Positions 25,501 through 37,550 of a DNA stretch of 64,000 nt are shown piece after piece. The position numbers and the translations under genes were made by a program. Numbering within the stretch: position 1 is the stretch's first letter; each line of letters starts with the position of its first letter. The notes under the pieces are model-generated. The model saw nothing but the letters and a program-made list of their open reading frames with translations, was not told where the DNA came from and did no database searches. The stretch comes from Dryocosmus kuriphilus (taxonomy: Eukaryota; Arthropoda; Insecta; Hymenoptera; Cynipidae), in the NCBI GenBank assembly GCA_038277395.1, contig CM076194.1, forward strand, positions 180,621,232-180,685,231, in the 5' to 3' direction.

Positions 25501-27500
25501 CAGTTTGGCTCAAAAATGCAATTTTCGACATTCTCATCAGAGAGGGTATTAGATTTATGTAAAATTTGACTTTGGCGGATTTCAGGAAATCTCCACGTTT
25601 TGAGACCCCCTGAGTCAGAAAAAACGTTTTTTACGACCGTGTCTGTCTGTTGTCGTCGTTGTTGTCGTTGTTGTCGTCGTCGTCGTCTGTGGTCGCGAGA
25701 ACTTTCGAAGGACCAATCGGATTGGAGTGCGCTTTGGTACACTTCTTTAGGGGTAAAAAGAAAGGACGAGTTCCTTAAGCAGCGGTCTTTGACCAACGGT
25801 TATAGTTTTATCCATTAAAAACGGTTTTCACAAAATCAAAAAATCCATTTTCCGGTTAAACTATGAGAGATACAAAAAAAATGTAATTAAGTAAAATTGT
25901 TGATCACAAAAAAATCTACAAATTTTGTCATAACCATTTTTTGATAAAATGAACGGTTTTTGTTTTAATCAAGAAAACGCTATTAAAATTTAGAATCTCT
26001 GGTTTCCCGCCAAAATATTCAAGATAAAGAAAAATAGTACAGAACAAGGTTGTTAAATTTAAAAAGATCTACAAATTTTGTTTAAACCATTTTTGGATAA
26101 AATTCACGGTTTTTGCTTTAATCGATAAAACGCTATTAAAAATCAAGGTTTTCAAATTTTCCGCCAAACTATGAAAGATCCGGAAAAATAATGATAAACA
26201 AGGTTGTTCGCCCCAAAAAGATCTACAAATTTGCTCTCTACCATTTTTTTGATCCGACGCGTAGTTTTTGAGTTATTCGTAAAATATGTTATGAAATATA
26301 AAGAAAACCACTTTTCAGCGACTAACCGGATTTGATAGTTATTGAAAAATCTGGCCGCTACTCAGGCGCATTCTCACCACGTTTCTCACGCTCACCAATC
26401 AATGAAATTATATCTAGAACGTAAATTTCTTCATTTTTTTACACAGTTTGGCTGACAAATGCAATTTTTACATTCTCATCAGAGAAGGTATTAGATTTAT
26501 GTAAAATTTGACTTTCGCGGATTTCATGAAATCTCCACGTTTTGAGACCCCCTGAGTCAGAAAAAACGATTTTTACGACCGTGTCTGTCTGTCTGTTGTC
26601 GCCGTTGTCGTCGTTGTTGTCGTCGTTGTCGTCGTCGCCGCCTGTGGTCATGATAACTTTCGAAGGACTAATCGGATTGGAGTGCGCTTTGGTACACTTC
26701 TTTAGGGGTAAAAAGAAAGGACGAGTTCCTTAACCAGCGGTTTTTGACCAACGGTTAAGGTTTTATCCATTAAAAACGGTTTTCACAAAATCAAAAAATC
26801 CATTTTCCGGTTAAACTATGAGAGATACAAAAAAAATGTGATTAAGTAAAATTGTTCACCTCAAAAAAATCTACAAATTTTGTCATAACCATTTTTTGAT
26901 AAAATGAACGGTTTTCGTTTTAATCAAGAAAACGATATTAAAATTTAGAATCTCTGGTTTCCCGCCAAAATATTCAAGATAAAGAAAAATAGTAAAGAAC
27001 AAAGTTGTGAAATTTAAAAGGTCTACAAATTTTGTTTAAAAACTATTTTTTTATAAAATGCACGGTTTTTGTTTTAATCATTAAAACGTTATTAAAAAAC
27101 AAGGTTTTCAAATTTTCCGCCAAACTATGCAAGATAAGGAAAAATAATAATAAAGAAAGTTGTTTGCTTCAAAAGGATCTACAAATTTGCTCTCTATCAT
27201 TTTTTGGTTCAGACGTGTAGTTTTTGAGTTATTCGTGAAAATATATTATGGAAATATAGAGAAAACCACTTTTCAGCGACTAATCGGATTTGATAGTTAT
27301 TCAAAAATCTGCCCGCTACTCAGGCGCATTCTCACCACATTTCTTGCGCTAACCAATCAATGAAATTATATCTAGAACGTAAATTTCTCCATCTTTTACA
27401 CAGTTTGGCTCAAAAATGCAATTTTTTCGACATTCTCATCAGAGAGGGTATTAGATTTATGTAAAATTTGACTTTGGCGGATTTCAGGAAATCTCCACGT
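22555..27500 (+). repeat. Higher-order dimer repeat (about 1.897 kb) within the satellite
   Basis: Two distinguishable unit types alternate. Type A carries GTCGCCGTTG ... GTCGTCGCCGCCTGTGGTCATGATAAC near 22,800, 24,700 and 26,600. Type B carries GTTGTCGTTGTTGTCG with GGTCGCGAGAAC near 23,760, 25,660 and 27,550. Equivalent positions are 1897-1898 bp apart through three rounds, and copies are nearly identical, including private variants such as GGCCGCTACTCAGG in A and 'TTCAGGAAATCTCC' in B. The A-type unit reappears near 31,330 and the B-type near 30,380, outside the regular alternation. This is classic higher-order satellite structure, read directly from the sequence. Confidence 0.88.
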
Positions 27501-28199
27501 TTTGAGACCCCCTGAGTCAGAAAAAACGTTTTTTACGACCGTGTCTGTCTGTTGTCGTCGTTGTTGTCGTTGTTGTCGTCGTCGTCGTCGTGTGGTCGCG
27601 AGAACTTTCGAAGGACCAATCGGATTGGAGTGCGCTTTGGTACACTTCTTTAGGGGTAAAAAGAAAGGACGAGTTCCTTAACCAGCGGTTTTTGACCAAC
27701 GGTTATGGTTTTATCCATTAAAAACGGTTTTCACAAAATCAAAAAATCCATTTTCCGGTTAAACTATGAGAGATACAAAAAAAATGTAAGTAAAATTGTT
27801 GATCTCAAAAAAATCTACAAATTTTGTTATAACCATTTTTTGATAAAATGAACGGTTTTTGTTTTAATCAAGAAAACGCTAGTAAAATTTAGAATCTCTG
27901 GTTTCCCGTCAAAATATTCAAGATAAAGAAAAATAGTACAGAACAAAGTTGTTAAATTTAAAAAGATCTACAAATTTTGTTTAAACCATTTTTGGATAAA
28001 ATGCACGGTTTTTGCTTTAATCGATAAAACGCTATTAAAAATCAAGGTTTTCAAATTTTCCGCCAAACTATGAAAGATCCGGAAAAATAATAATGAACAA
28101 AGTTGTTCGCCCAAAAAGATCTACAAATTTGCTCTCTACCATTTTTTTGATCCGACGCGTAGTTTTTGAGTTATTCGTAAAATATATTATGGAATATAG

Positions 28200-31100
28200 A
28201 GAAAACCACTTTTCAGCGACTAATCGGATTGGATAGTTATTGAAAAATCTGCCCGCTACTCAGGCGCATTCTCATCACGTTTCTCGCGCTCACCAATCAA
28301 TGAAATTATATCTAGAACGTAAATTTCTTCATTTTTTACACAGTTTGGCTGAAAAATGCAATTTTTGACATTCTCATCAGAGAGGGTATTAGATTTATGT
28401 AAAATTTGACTTTCGCGGATTTCATGAAATCTCCACGTTTTGAGACCCCCTGAGTCAGAAAAAACGTTTTTTACGACCGTGTCTGTCTGTTGTCGTCGTT
28501 GTTGTCGTCGTTGTCGTCGTCGTCGTCTGTGGTCGCGATAACTTTCGAAGGACCAATCGGATTGGATTGCGCTTTGGTACACTTCTTTAGGGGTAAAAAG
28601 AAAGGACAAGTTCGTTAACCAGCGGTTTTTGACCAACGGTTATGGTTTTATCCATCAAAAACGGTTTTCACAAAATCAAAAAATCCATTTTCCAGCTAAA
28701 CTATGAGAGATATAGAAAAAATGTAAGCAAGTAAAATTGTTCGCCTCAAAGGAATCTAAAAATTTTGTGAAATCCGTTTTTTTATAAAATCAACGGTTTT
28801 TGTTTTAATCAAGAAAACGCGATTAAAATTTAAAATCTCTTGTTTCCCGCCAAAATATTCAAGACAAAGATAAATAGCGGAGAACAAAGTTGTTATACTT
28901 AAGAAGATCTACAAATTTTGTTTGAACCATTGTTTGACAAAATGCACGGTTTTTGTTTTAATCGATAAAACGTTATTAAAAATCAAGGTTTTCAAATTTC
29001 CCGCCAAACTATGCAAGATAAGGAAAAATAATAACAAATAAAGTTGTTCGCCTCAAAAATATCTAGAAATTCGCTCTCTATCATTTTTTTGATCAGACGT
29101 GTAGTTTTTGAGTTATTCGTGAAATAAGTTATGAAATATAAAGAAAACCACTTTTCAGCGACTAATCGGATTTGATAGTTATTGAAAAATCTGCCCGCTA
29201 CTGAGGCGCATTCTCATCACGTTTCTCACGCTCACCAATCAATGAAATTATATCTTGAACGTAAATTTCTCCATCTTTTTACACAGTTTGGCTGAAAAAT
29301 GCAATTTTTGACATTCTCATCAGAGAGGGTATTAGATTTATGTAAAATTTGACTTTGGCGGATTTCATGAAAGCTCCAAGTTTATAGAACCCGTGAGTCA
29401 GAAAAAATGTTTTTTACGACCGTGTCTGTCTGTTGTCGTCGTTTTGTCGTCGTTGTCGTCGTCGTCGTCTGTTGTCGCGATAACTTTCGAAGGACCAATC
29501 GGATTGGAGTGCGCTTTGGTACACTTCTTTAGGGGTAAAAAGAAAGGACGAGTTCCTTAACCAGCGGTTTTTGACCAACGGTTATGGTTTTATCCATTAA
29601 AAACGGTTTTCACAAAATCAAAAAATCCATTTTCCGGTTAAACTATGAGATGCAAAAAAAATGTAATTAAGTAAAATTGTTGATCACAAAAAAATCTACA
29701 AATTTTGTCATAACCATTTTTTGATAAAATGAACGGTTTTTGTTTTAATCAAGAACACGCTATTAAAATTTAGAATCTCTGGTTTCCCGCCAAAATATTC
29801 AAGATAAAGAAAAATAGTACAGAACAAAGTTGTTAAATTTAAAAAGATCTACAAATTTTGTTTAAACCATTTTTGGATAAAATTCACGGTTTTTGCTTTA
29901 ATCGATAAAACGCTATTAAAAATCAAGGTTTTCAAATTTTCCGCCAAACTATGAAAGATCCGGAAAAATAATGATAAACAAAGTTGTTTGCTTCAAAAGG
30001 ATCTACAAATTTGCTCTCTATCATTTTTTGGTTCAGACGTGTAGTTTTTGAGTTATTCGTGAAATATATTATGGAATATAGAGAAAACCACTTTTCAGCG
30101 ACTAATCGGATTTGATAGTTATTCAAAAATCTGCCCGCTACTCAGGCGCATTCTCACCACATTTCTTGCGCTAACCAATCAATGAAATTATATCTAGAAC
30201 GTAAATTTCTCCATCTTTTACACAGTTTGGCTCAAAAATGCAATTTTCGACATTCTCATCAGAGAGGGTATTAGATTTATGTAAAATTTGACTTTGGCGG
30301 ATTTCAGGAAATCTCCACGTTTTGAGACCCCCTGAGTCAGAAAAAAACGTTTTTTACGACCGTGTCTGTCTGTTGTCGTCGTTGTTGTCGTTGTTGTCGT
30401 CGTCGTCGTCTGTGGTCGCGAGAACTTTCGAAGGACCAATCGGATTGGAGTGCGCTTTGGTACACTTCTTTAGGGGTAAAAAGAAAGGACGAGTTCCTTA
30501 AGCAGCGGTCTTTGACCAACGGTTATAGTTTTATCCATTAAAAACGGTTTTCACAAAATCAAAAAATCCATTTTCCGGTTAAACTATGAGAGATACAAAA
30601 AAAATGTAATTAAGTAAAATTGTTGATCACAAAAAAATCTACAAATTTTGTCATAACCATTTTTTGATAAAATGAACGGTTTTTGTTTTAATCAAGAACA
30701 CGCTATTAAAATTTAGAATCTCTGGTTTCCCGCCAAAATATTCAAGATAAAGAAAAATAGTACAGAACAAAGTTGTTAAATTTAAAAAGATCTACAAATT
30801 TTGTTTAAACCATTTTTGGATAAAATTCACGGTTTTTGCTTTAATCGATAAAACGCTATTAAAAATCAAGGTTTTCAAATTTTCCGCCAAACTATGAAAG
30901 ATCCGGAAAAATAATGATAAACAAAGTTGTTCGCCCCAAAAAGATCTACAAATTTGCTCTCTACCATTTTTTTGATCCGACGCGTAGTTTTTGAGTTATT
31001 CGTAAAACATATTATGAAATATAAAGAAAACCACTTTTCAGCGACTAACCGGATTTGATAGTTATTGAAAAATCTGGCCGCTACTCAGGCGCATTCTCAC

Positions 31101-34100
31101 CACGTTTCTCACGCTCACCAATCAATGAAATTATATCTAGAACGTAAATTTCTTCATTTTTTTACACAGTTTGGCTGACAAATGCAATTTTTACATTCTC
31201 ATCAGAGAAGGTATTAGATTTATGTAAAATTTGACTTTCGCGGATTTCATGAAATCTCCACGTTTTGAGACCCCCTGAGTCAGAAAAAACGATTTTTACG
31301 ACCGTGTCTGTCTGTCTGTTGTCGCCGTTGTCGTCGTTGTTGTCGTCGTTGTCGTCGTCGCCGCCTGTGGTCATGATAACTTTCGAAGGACTAATCGGAT
31401 TGGAGTGCGCTTTGGTACACTTCTTTAGGGGTAAAAAGAAAGGACGAGTTCCTTAAGCAGCGGTCTTTGACCAACGGTTATAGTTTTATCCATTAAAAAC
31501 GGTTTTCACAAAATCAAAAAATCCATTTTCCGGTTAAACTATGAGAGATACAAAAAAAATGTAATTAAGTAAAATTGTTGATCACAAAAAAATCTACAAA
31601 TTTTGTCATAACCATTTTTTGATAAAATGAACGGTTTTTGTTTTAATCAAGAAAACGCTATTAAAATGTAGAATCTCTGGTTTCCGGCCAAAATATTCAA
31701 GATAAAGAAAAATAGTACAGAACAAAGTTGTTAAATTTAAAAAGATCTACAAATTTTGTTTCAACCATTTTTGGATAAAATGCACGGTTTTTGCTTTAAT
31801 CGATAAAACGCTATTAAAAATCAAGGTTTTCAAATTTTCCGCCAAACTATGAAAGATCCGGAAAAATAATAATTAACAAAGTTGTTCGCCCCAAAAAGAT
31901 CTACAAATTTGCTCTCTGCCATTTTTTTGATCCGACGCGTAGTTTTTGAGTTATTCGTAAAATATATTATGAAATATAAAGAAAACCACTTTTCAGCGAC
32001 TAACCGGATTTGATAGTTATTGAAAAATCTGCCCGCTACTCAGGCGCATTCTCACCACGTTTCTCACGCTCACCAATCAATGAAATTATATCTAGAACGT
32101 AAATTTCTTCATTTTTTACACAGTTTGGCTGAAAAATGCAATTTTTACATTCTCATCAGAGGTATTAGATTTATGTAAAATTTGACTTTCGCGGATTTCA
32201 TGAAATCTCCACGTTTTGAGACCCCCTGAGTCAGAAAAAACGATTTTTACGACCGTGTCTGTCTGTTGTCGTCGTTGTTGTCGTTGTTGTCGTCGTCGTC
32301 GTCTGTGGTCGCGATAACTTTCGAAGGACCAATCGGATTGGAGTGGGCTTTGGTACACTTCTTTAGGGGTAAAAAGAAAGGACGAGTTCCTTAACCAGCG
32401 GTTTTTGACCAACGGTTATGGTTTTATCCATTAAAAACGGTTTTCACAAAATCAAAAAATCCATTTTCCGGTTAAACTATGAGAGATACAAAAAAAATGT
32501 AAGTAAAATTGTTGATCTCAAAAAAATCTACAAATTTTGTTATAACCATTTTTTGATAAAATGAACGGTTTTTGTTTTAATCAAGAAAACGCTAGTAAAA
32601 TTTAGAATCTCTGGTTTCCCGTCAAAATATTCAAGATAAAGAAAAATAGTACAGAACAAAGTTGTTAAATTTAAAAAGATCTACAAATTTTGTTTAAACC
32701 ATTTTTGGATAAAATGCACGGTTTTTGCTTTAATCGATAAAACGCTATTAAAAATCAAGGTTTTCAAATTTTCCGCCAAACTATGAAAGATCCGGAAAAA
32801 TAATAATGAACAAAGTTGTTCGCCCAAAAAGATCTACAAATTTGCTCTCTACCATTTTTTTGATCCGACGCGTAGTTTTTGAGTTATTCGTAAAATATAT
32901 TATGGAATATAGAGAAAACCACTTTTCAGCGACTAATCGGATTGGATAGTTATTGAAAAATCTGCCCGCTACTCAGGCGCATTCTCATCACGTTTCTCGC
33001 GCTCACCAATCAATGAAATTATATCTAGAACGTAAATTTCTTCATTTTTTACACAGTTTGGCTGAAAAATGCAATTTTTGACATTCTCATCAGAGAGGGT
33101 ATTAGATTTATGTAAAATTTGACTTTCGCGGATTTCATGAAATCTCCACGTTTTGAGACCCCCTGAGTCAGAAAAAACGTTTTTTACGACCGTGTCTGTC
33201 TGTTGTCGTCGTTGTTGTCGTCGTTGTCGTCGTCGTCGTCTGTGGTCGCGATAACTTTCGAAGGACCAATCGGATTGGATTGCGCTTTGGTACACTTCTT
33301 TAGGGGTAAAAAGAAAGGACAAGTTCGTTAACCAGCGGTTTTTGACCAACGGTTATGGTTTTATCCATCAAAAACGGTTTTCACAAAATCAAAAAATCCA
33401 TTTTCCAGCTAAACTATGAGAGATATAGAAAAAATGTAAGCAAGTAAAATTGTTCGCCTCAAAGGAATCTAAAAATTTTGTGAAATCCGTTTTTTTTATA
33501 AAATCAACGGTTTTTGTTTTAATCAAGAAAACGCGATTAAAATTTAAAATCTCTTGTTTCCCGCCAAAATATTCAAGACAAAGATAAATAGCGGAGAACA
33601 AAGTTGTTATACTTAAGAAGATCTACAAATTTTGTTTGAACCATTGTTTGACAAAATGCACGGTTTTTGTTTTAATCGATAAAACGTTATTAAAAATCAA
33701 GGTTTTCAAATTTCCCGCCAAACTATGCAAGATAAGGAAAAATAATAACAAATAAAGTTGTTCGCCTCAAAAATATCTAGAAATTCGCTCTCTATCATTT
33801 TTTTGATCAGACGTGTAGTTTTTGAGTTATTCGTGAAATAAGTTATGAAATATAAAGAAAACCACTTTTCAGCGACTAATCGGATTTGATAGTTATTGAA
33901 AAATCTGCCCGCTACTGAGGCGCATTCTCATCACGTTTCTCACGCTCACCAATCAATGAAATTATATCTTGAACGTAAATTTCTCCATCTTTTACACAGT
34001 TTGGCTGAAAAATGCAATTTTTGACATTCTCATCAGAGAGGGTATTAGATTTATGTAAAATTTGACTTTGGCGGATTTCATGAAAGCTCCAAGTTTATAG

Positions 34101-34350
34101 AACCCGTGAGTCAGAAAAAATGTTTTTTTACGACCGTGTCTGTCTGTTGTCGTCGTTTTGTCGTCGTTGTCGTCGTCGTCGTCTGTTGTCGCGATAACTT
34201 TCGAAGGACCAATCGGATTGGAGTGCGCTTTGGTACACTTCTTTAGGGGTAAAAAGAAAGGACGAGTTCCTTAACCAGCGGTTTTTTTGACCAACGGTTA
34301 TGGTTTTATCCATTAAAAACGGTTTTCACAAAATCAAAAAATCCATTTTC
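28200..34350 (+). repeat. Array block with a duplicated segment offset by about 4.71 kb
   Basis: About 28,200-29,640 recurs at about 32,910-34,350 with a shift of about 4.71 kb. Shared rare variants include 'CAAAGGAATCTAAAAATTTT', 'TTAAGAAGATCTAC', 'AAATATCTAGAAATTCGC', 'CGCTACTGAGGCG' and 'TATATCTTGAACG'. The intervening units are of the A/B dimer type. Differences are mostly one-base length changes in A or T runs, so the duplication is recent relative to divergence among other units. Confidence 0.85.
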
Positions 34351-35267
34351 CGGTTAAACTATGAGATGCAAAAAAAATGTAATTAAGTAAAATTGTTCAC
34401 CTCAAAAAAATCTACAAATTTTGTCATCACCATTTTTTGATAAAATGAACGGTTTTTGTTTTAATCAAGAAAACGCTATTAAAATTTAAAAACTCTGGTT
34501 TCCCGCCAAAATATTCAAGATACAAAAAAATGGTAAAGAACAAAGTTGTTCAATTTAAAAAGATCTACAAATTTTGTTTTAACCATTTTTTGATAAAATT
34601 CACGGTGTTTGTTTTAATCGATAAAACGTTATTAAAAATTTCAAATTTCCCACGAAACTATGCAAGATACGGAAAAATAATAATAAACAAAGTTGTTCGT
34701 CTCAAAAAGATGTACAAATTTGCTCTCTATTATTTTCTTGAGCAGACGCGTAGTTTTTGAGTTATTCGTGAAATATGTTATGAAGTATAAAGAAAACCAC
34801 TTTTCAGCAAAACTTTGCAAGATATGAGAAAATATTAACAAGCAGAATTGTTCACCTTGGAAAGAGCTACAAAATTTATTTATAAGACTCATCGTTTTAC
34901 TTTTAAGAATCGAAATCCTGTATTGTGAAAATTTGGAAAATCACAAAAAAACTTTACCAATCTACAATGTGTTTTAAAAAAATGTAATTATCGAGCGCGA
35001 AGCGCGAATGTCATGATGAGAATGTATTCCTTAAGGGCGATAGAGCCTTAAGTAAAATAGTTGCTTTTGGAATTTTTAATGTAAAGGTTTATAGGATCCA
35101 TAAACACCGAGCGCGTAGCGCGAGGTGAATAATTTATCGAGCGCGAAGCGCGAGTGCCGTAAATAACGTATCGAGCATGAAGCGCGAGTGCCAACAGACG
35201 CGCGCCCTAGGCGCGCTCATATTTCGCGCGAAGCGCGCGATGAGAATGTGGCCGCGAAGCGGGCAGA
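34028..35267 (+). mobile_element. Terminal full-length copy of the dispersed element that caps the satellite array
   Basis: From the TTCTCATCAGAG start (about 34,028) through the GTC tract (about 34,145) and subrepeats, this looks like another satellite unit. At about 34,807, after CCACTTTTCAGC, it departs from the satellite consensus. It continues with AAAACTTTGCAAGATATGAG, 'AATCTACAATGTGTTTT', and a GC-rich tail of GAGCGCGAAGCGCGA-type motifs, ending GCGGGCAGA. The same tail ends the dispersed copies at 43.45, 48.67 and 51.88 kb (two of them inverted). Length is about 1.24 kb, like those copies (1.16-1.29 kb). The array therefore ends exactly where an element ends. No protein-coding capacity is visible. 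Confidence 0.85.
34990..35267 (+). repeat. GC-rich element end with six GNA-loop hairpin motifs
   Basis: GCGCGAAGCGCG occurs at 34,995-35,006 and 35,141-35,152. GCGCGTAGCGCG is at 35,111-35,122, and a decayed CATGAAGCGCG at about 35,176-35,186. A longer perfect stem, TCGCGCGAAGCGCGCGA, is at 35,224-35,240, followed by CCGCGAAGCGG near 35,252-35,262. Apart from the decayed one, these have palindromic arms around a GAA or GTA triloop. The surrounding DNA is strongly AT-rich, so these CpG-rich islands stand out. Also present is a CCTTAAGGGCGATAGAGCCTTAAG-like imperfect inverted repeat near 35,031-35,054. Confidence 0.8.
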
Positions 35268-37121
35268 TATTCCTTCAATCAAGTAAGTACTTTCTTAAAT
35301 TGAGACAACATATTCTTAGATAAAAAATTTATATTTTTGAATAATGTGAGAATTTTCTCAAATCAAGAGCATCTACTTTTGATCCATGCATACGGTACCA
35401 AGTAAATATTTTCTTGAACCAACACCCATATTGCATCGTCCATATTCAGACCCACGATTGATTTGAACCGACTCAAATTTGCTTGAACCAAGTACTTTTC
35501 GTTTTCAGTGTATCCGCTACTCTTGAATTAGTTCCGTAAACCTTAAAAAACTTATTTTTTCCGTGTAGTGCTGCAAATAAGCCCTACAAATTTCATCAAT
35601 ATATCTACAACCGTCTTTAAGCTATTCCTTCAACAAAAAAGGAGGACGTCCGCACATAAACATCCACAAATATGCATTCGAATAGTTGCTTAGAACATTG
35701 CATTAGGCATTTGTCATCGCATTTATCAACTGAGAAGCGTTTAATTAAATCATTTTGAAAATATTTTAAACTTTTACGAGTATAAAGCTTCATCTACGAG
35801 GAAGCAAAAGATCATATCACGTTTACTCATAAGAAAATAGTATAATTTATTTTTCTTTTGGCGTTTTCACCACATATCCACTATATTACCGATTTAAGGT
35901 TTTCCAAGATCTTGCAAAGAACGGCTCAATTTGTAAGAGTATGATAAAATCCCAAAATTTTTAACGGTATAATAAAATAAATAGTTAAATACAATATATA
36001 ATTGGTCGAAATTTTTACTAAAGTCAGATTAGTCACTGTCTTTTCACGAATTCTAATTTAAAGAGCATTTTTACTAATTTATATTTAAAGAAATACATTT
36101 ACGTAAGAGCATCCTCAAAAACAAAGATTTCTTTAAAGACTTGAAAGTTGTTAGGGAAGAGGAGGGTAAGGTGGCACATCTGAACGAAAAAGGAATTTTA
36201 AAGACTGATACAGGAACCACATTTATGAAATATGTAATATGATTCGGGTAGCTCCATATTTTGTTAATGTTGAATGAAAGAAAGATATTTTGTAAAAGAT
36301 ATATAAAGTAGTTATTTATTAGATTTTGCAAAGGAGTCCACCTGCGTCATGTTATACCCGCCACTTCAGATGATTTGGTGCACCACTATTGTTATTTAAT
36401 ATTGCAATATATTGATAATTAATTGGATTACTTAAATTATATTTACCTTACATAGTTCATTTGTAATAAGTTATTCCAATTTTAATTAATTTAAAGGTAA
36501 CAGATCGCGATGAAAAAGACTCAAACCAACTCATAACCTGACACGCGATTTGCACTATTTTTACAAAATCGCATGCGATTTAACTTCTGCGACAAATCAC
36601 CCGCCCACGGATTGTTATCACTTATTAAATACTTTTCTCAGAAAAGGATAATTTATTTCACGAAAATTATTTTCCTAATCGTAAGCTTAATTAATGATCG
36701 AAGAATGTGAAAGTGTTGAATTAGTCAGCATGTAAAATGTCAGTTATTTATTGATTCAATTCTATTGATTTGGCATTAAACACAAAAAATGCCGGAAAAA
36801 AATTCACGCAATAAACTTGTAATGGAAATCTTTCGAATAATCGGCGGATAGTAGGAAATTGTTTTAAAGGGCCCTTCATTTTTATTTTTAGATTGTCGAG
36901 TCACTTGAGAACTAAAATGTCTCAAATATTTTGTTAAAAGATTTGACGAAATTTGAGGATTCTTTATACCCCAAGTATCAAATTATTGGGGGGTTGGTTG
37001 TTTTTAATTTAGGGCCCTTCTATTATCAGCTATTTCATTGTTGAAACTTTGATATTTAAGGGTGTTGGTTAATCGAACATGAAATTTTTTTTTCTCTATG
37101 TACAACACTGGTCTTATATAT
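35268..37121. other. AT-rich sequence without recognisable gene
   Basis: Open frames are short and none resembles a known protein family. A few phrases such as CTTGAACCAA recur loosely near 35.4-35.5 kb and again (TTGGTTCAACC) near 45.05 kb, but I could not define a repeat boundary. I see no RNA gene. The 85-codon minus-strand frame at 36,074-36,331 lacks codon bias or domain features and is probably chance. Confidence 0.5.
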
Positions 37122-37246
37122 ACAGTAAGACCAGATTCATACCAGTCATATCCATGAGTGCGAAAAAGACGCTCTTATGCGTCATCTGCTAGTGTCTCAG
37201 TCGCACTTACGTTTCTCTATGACTGATATGAATTTGACCGTGCAGT
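37122..37246. mobile_element. Small palindromic element (MITE-like), TA-flanked
   Basis: Left arm TATACAGTAAGACCAGATTC and following bases at about 37,119-37,150 pair imperfectly with the complement of about 37,217-37,248. ATTCATA and CAGTCATA are the best-matched blocks. A second inner hairpin (GACGC ... GCGTC) lies near 37,168-37,184, and GTGCGA/TCGCAC pair just outside it. Ends beginning CAG/CTG next to TA would suit a Tc1/mariner-related miniature element, but divergence is high. Non-coding. Confidence 0.5.
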
Positions 37247-37334
37247 ATAAAACGCGTGAAGGATTTTAGAACAAAATAATGAATTCACCTAATATTTGGG
37301 ATCGTACATGGTCTTAGAGTATAGTCGATACTCG

Positions 37335-37550
37335 ATACCTTGTGAGTCCTCCTGGTGCTGAAAAAAATTAATATTTCGTGTAAAAATATTTATTTTCTGA
37401 AATGGAGAAATGCTCAGGGACACTCCGAGAGCAGACGGATGTCGAGAAGAATTTAAGCAGAGCGCCTTTTTCAGAGTATTTTTAAGTTACAGAAAATTAA
37501 TATTTTCACGGAAAATATTCATTACCTCAGCACCAGGACTCGCATGGTAT
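37335..37550. mobile_element. Palindromic MITE-like element
   Basis: The phrase ATACCTTGTGAGTCCT, then GGTGCTGA, at the left (from 37,335) reappears inverted at the right as TCAGCACCAGGACTCGCATGGTAT (to 37,550, here quoted as two adjoining parts: TCAGCACC and AGGACTCGCATGGTAT). The arms run about 70 bases inward through the AATATT-rich section, with scattered mismatches. The centre (about 37,410-37,475) is unpaired. No open frame. Class is not determined. Confidence 0.6.

Larger units (their letters stand above)
1..35267 (+). repeat. Complex satellite array, 37 units of about 0.94 kb, ending in a full dispersed-type element
   Basis: The whole interval is a head-to-tail repeat. The anchor CTGCCCGCTACTCAGG (or a close variant) recurs near 305, 1251, 2070, 2921, 3744, 4691, 5507, 7001, 7926, 8738, 9658, 10581, 11381, 12327, 13258, 14202, 14997, 15941, 16881, 17816, 18762, 19707, 20684, 21611, 22555, 23510, 24453, 25407, 26350, 27307, 28245, 29187, 30127, 31072, 32027, 32961 and 33903. 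Mean spacing is about 933 bp. Unit order is: GC-richer anchor, GTC-rich microsatellite, a block around TTTCGAAGGACCAATCGGA, then subrepeats of about 140 bp. Most units are about 943 bp; a shorter class is about 800-850 bp. The left end lies outside the window; the right end coincides with the terminus of a dispersed element. Short open frames inside units are broken differently from copy to copy, so I do not call genes. Function is unknown; tandem organisation is seen directly. Confidence 0.97.

Noticed and set aside
1..34800. CRISPR-like or bacterial repeat array
   Set aside because: Units are about 0.94 kb with internal minisatellite structure in AT-rich eukaryotic DNA; no short repeats with unique spacers and no cas genes.
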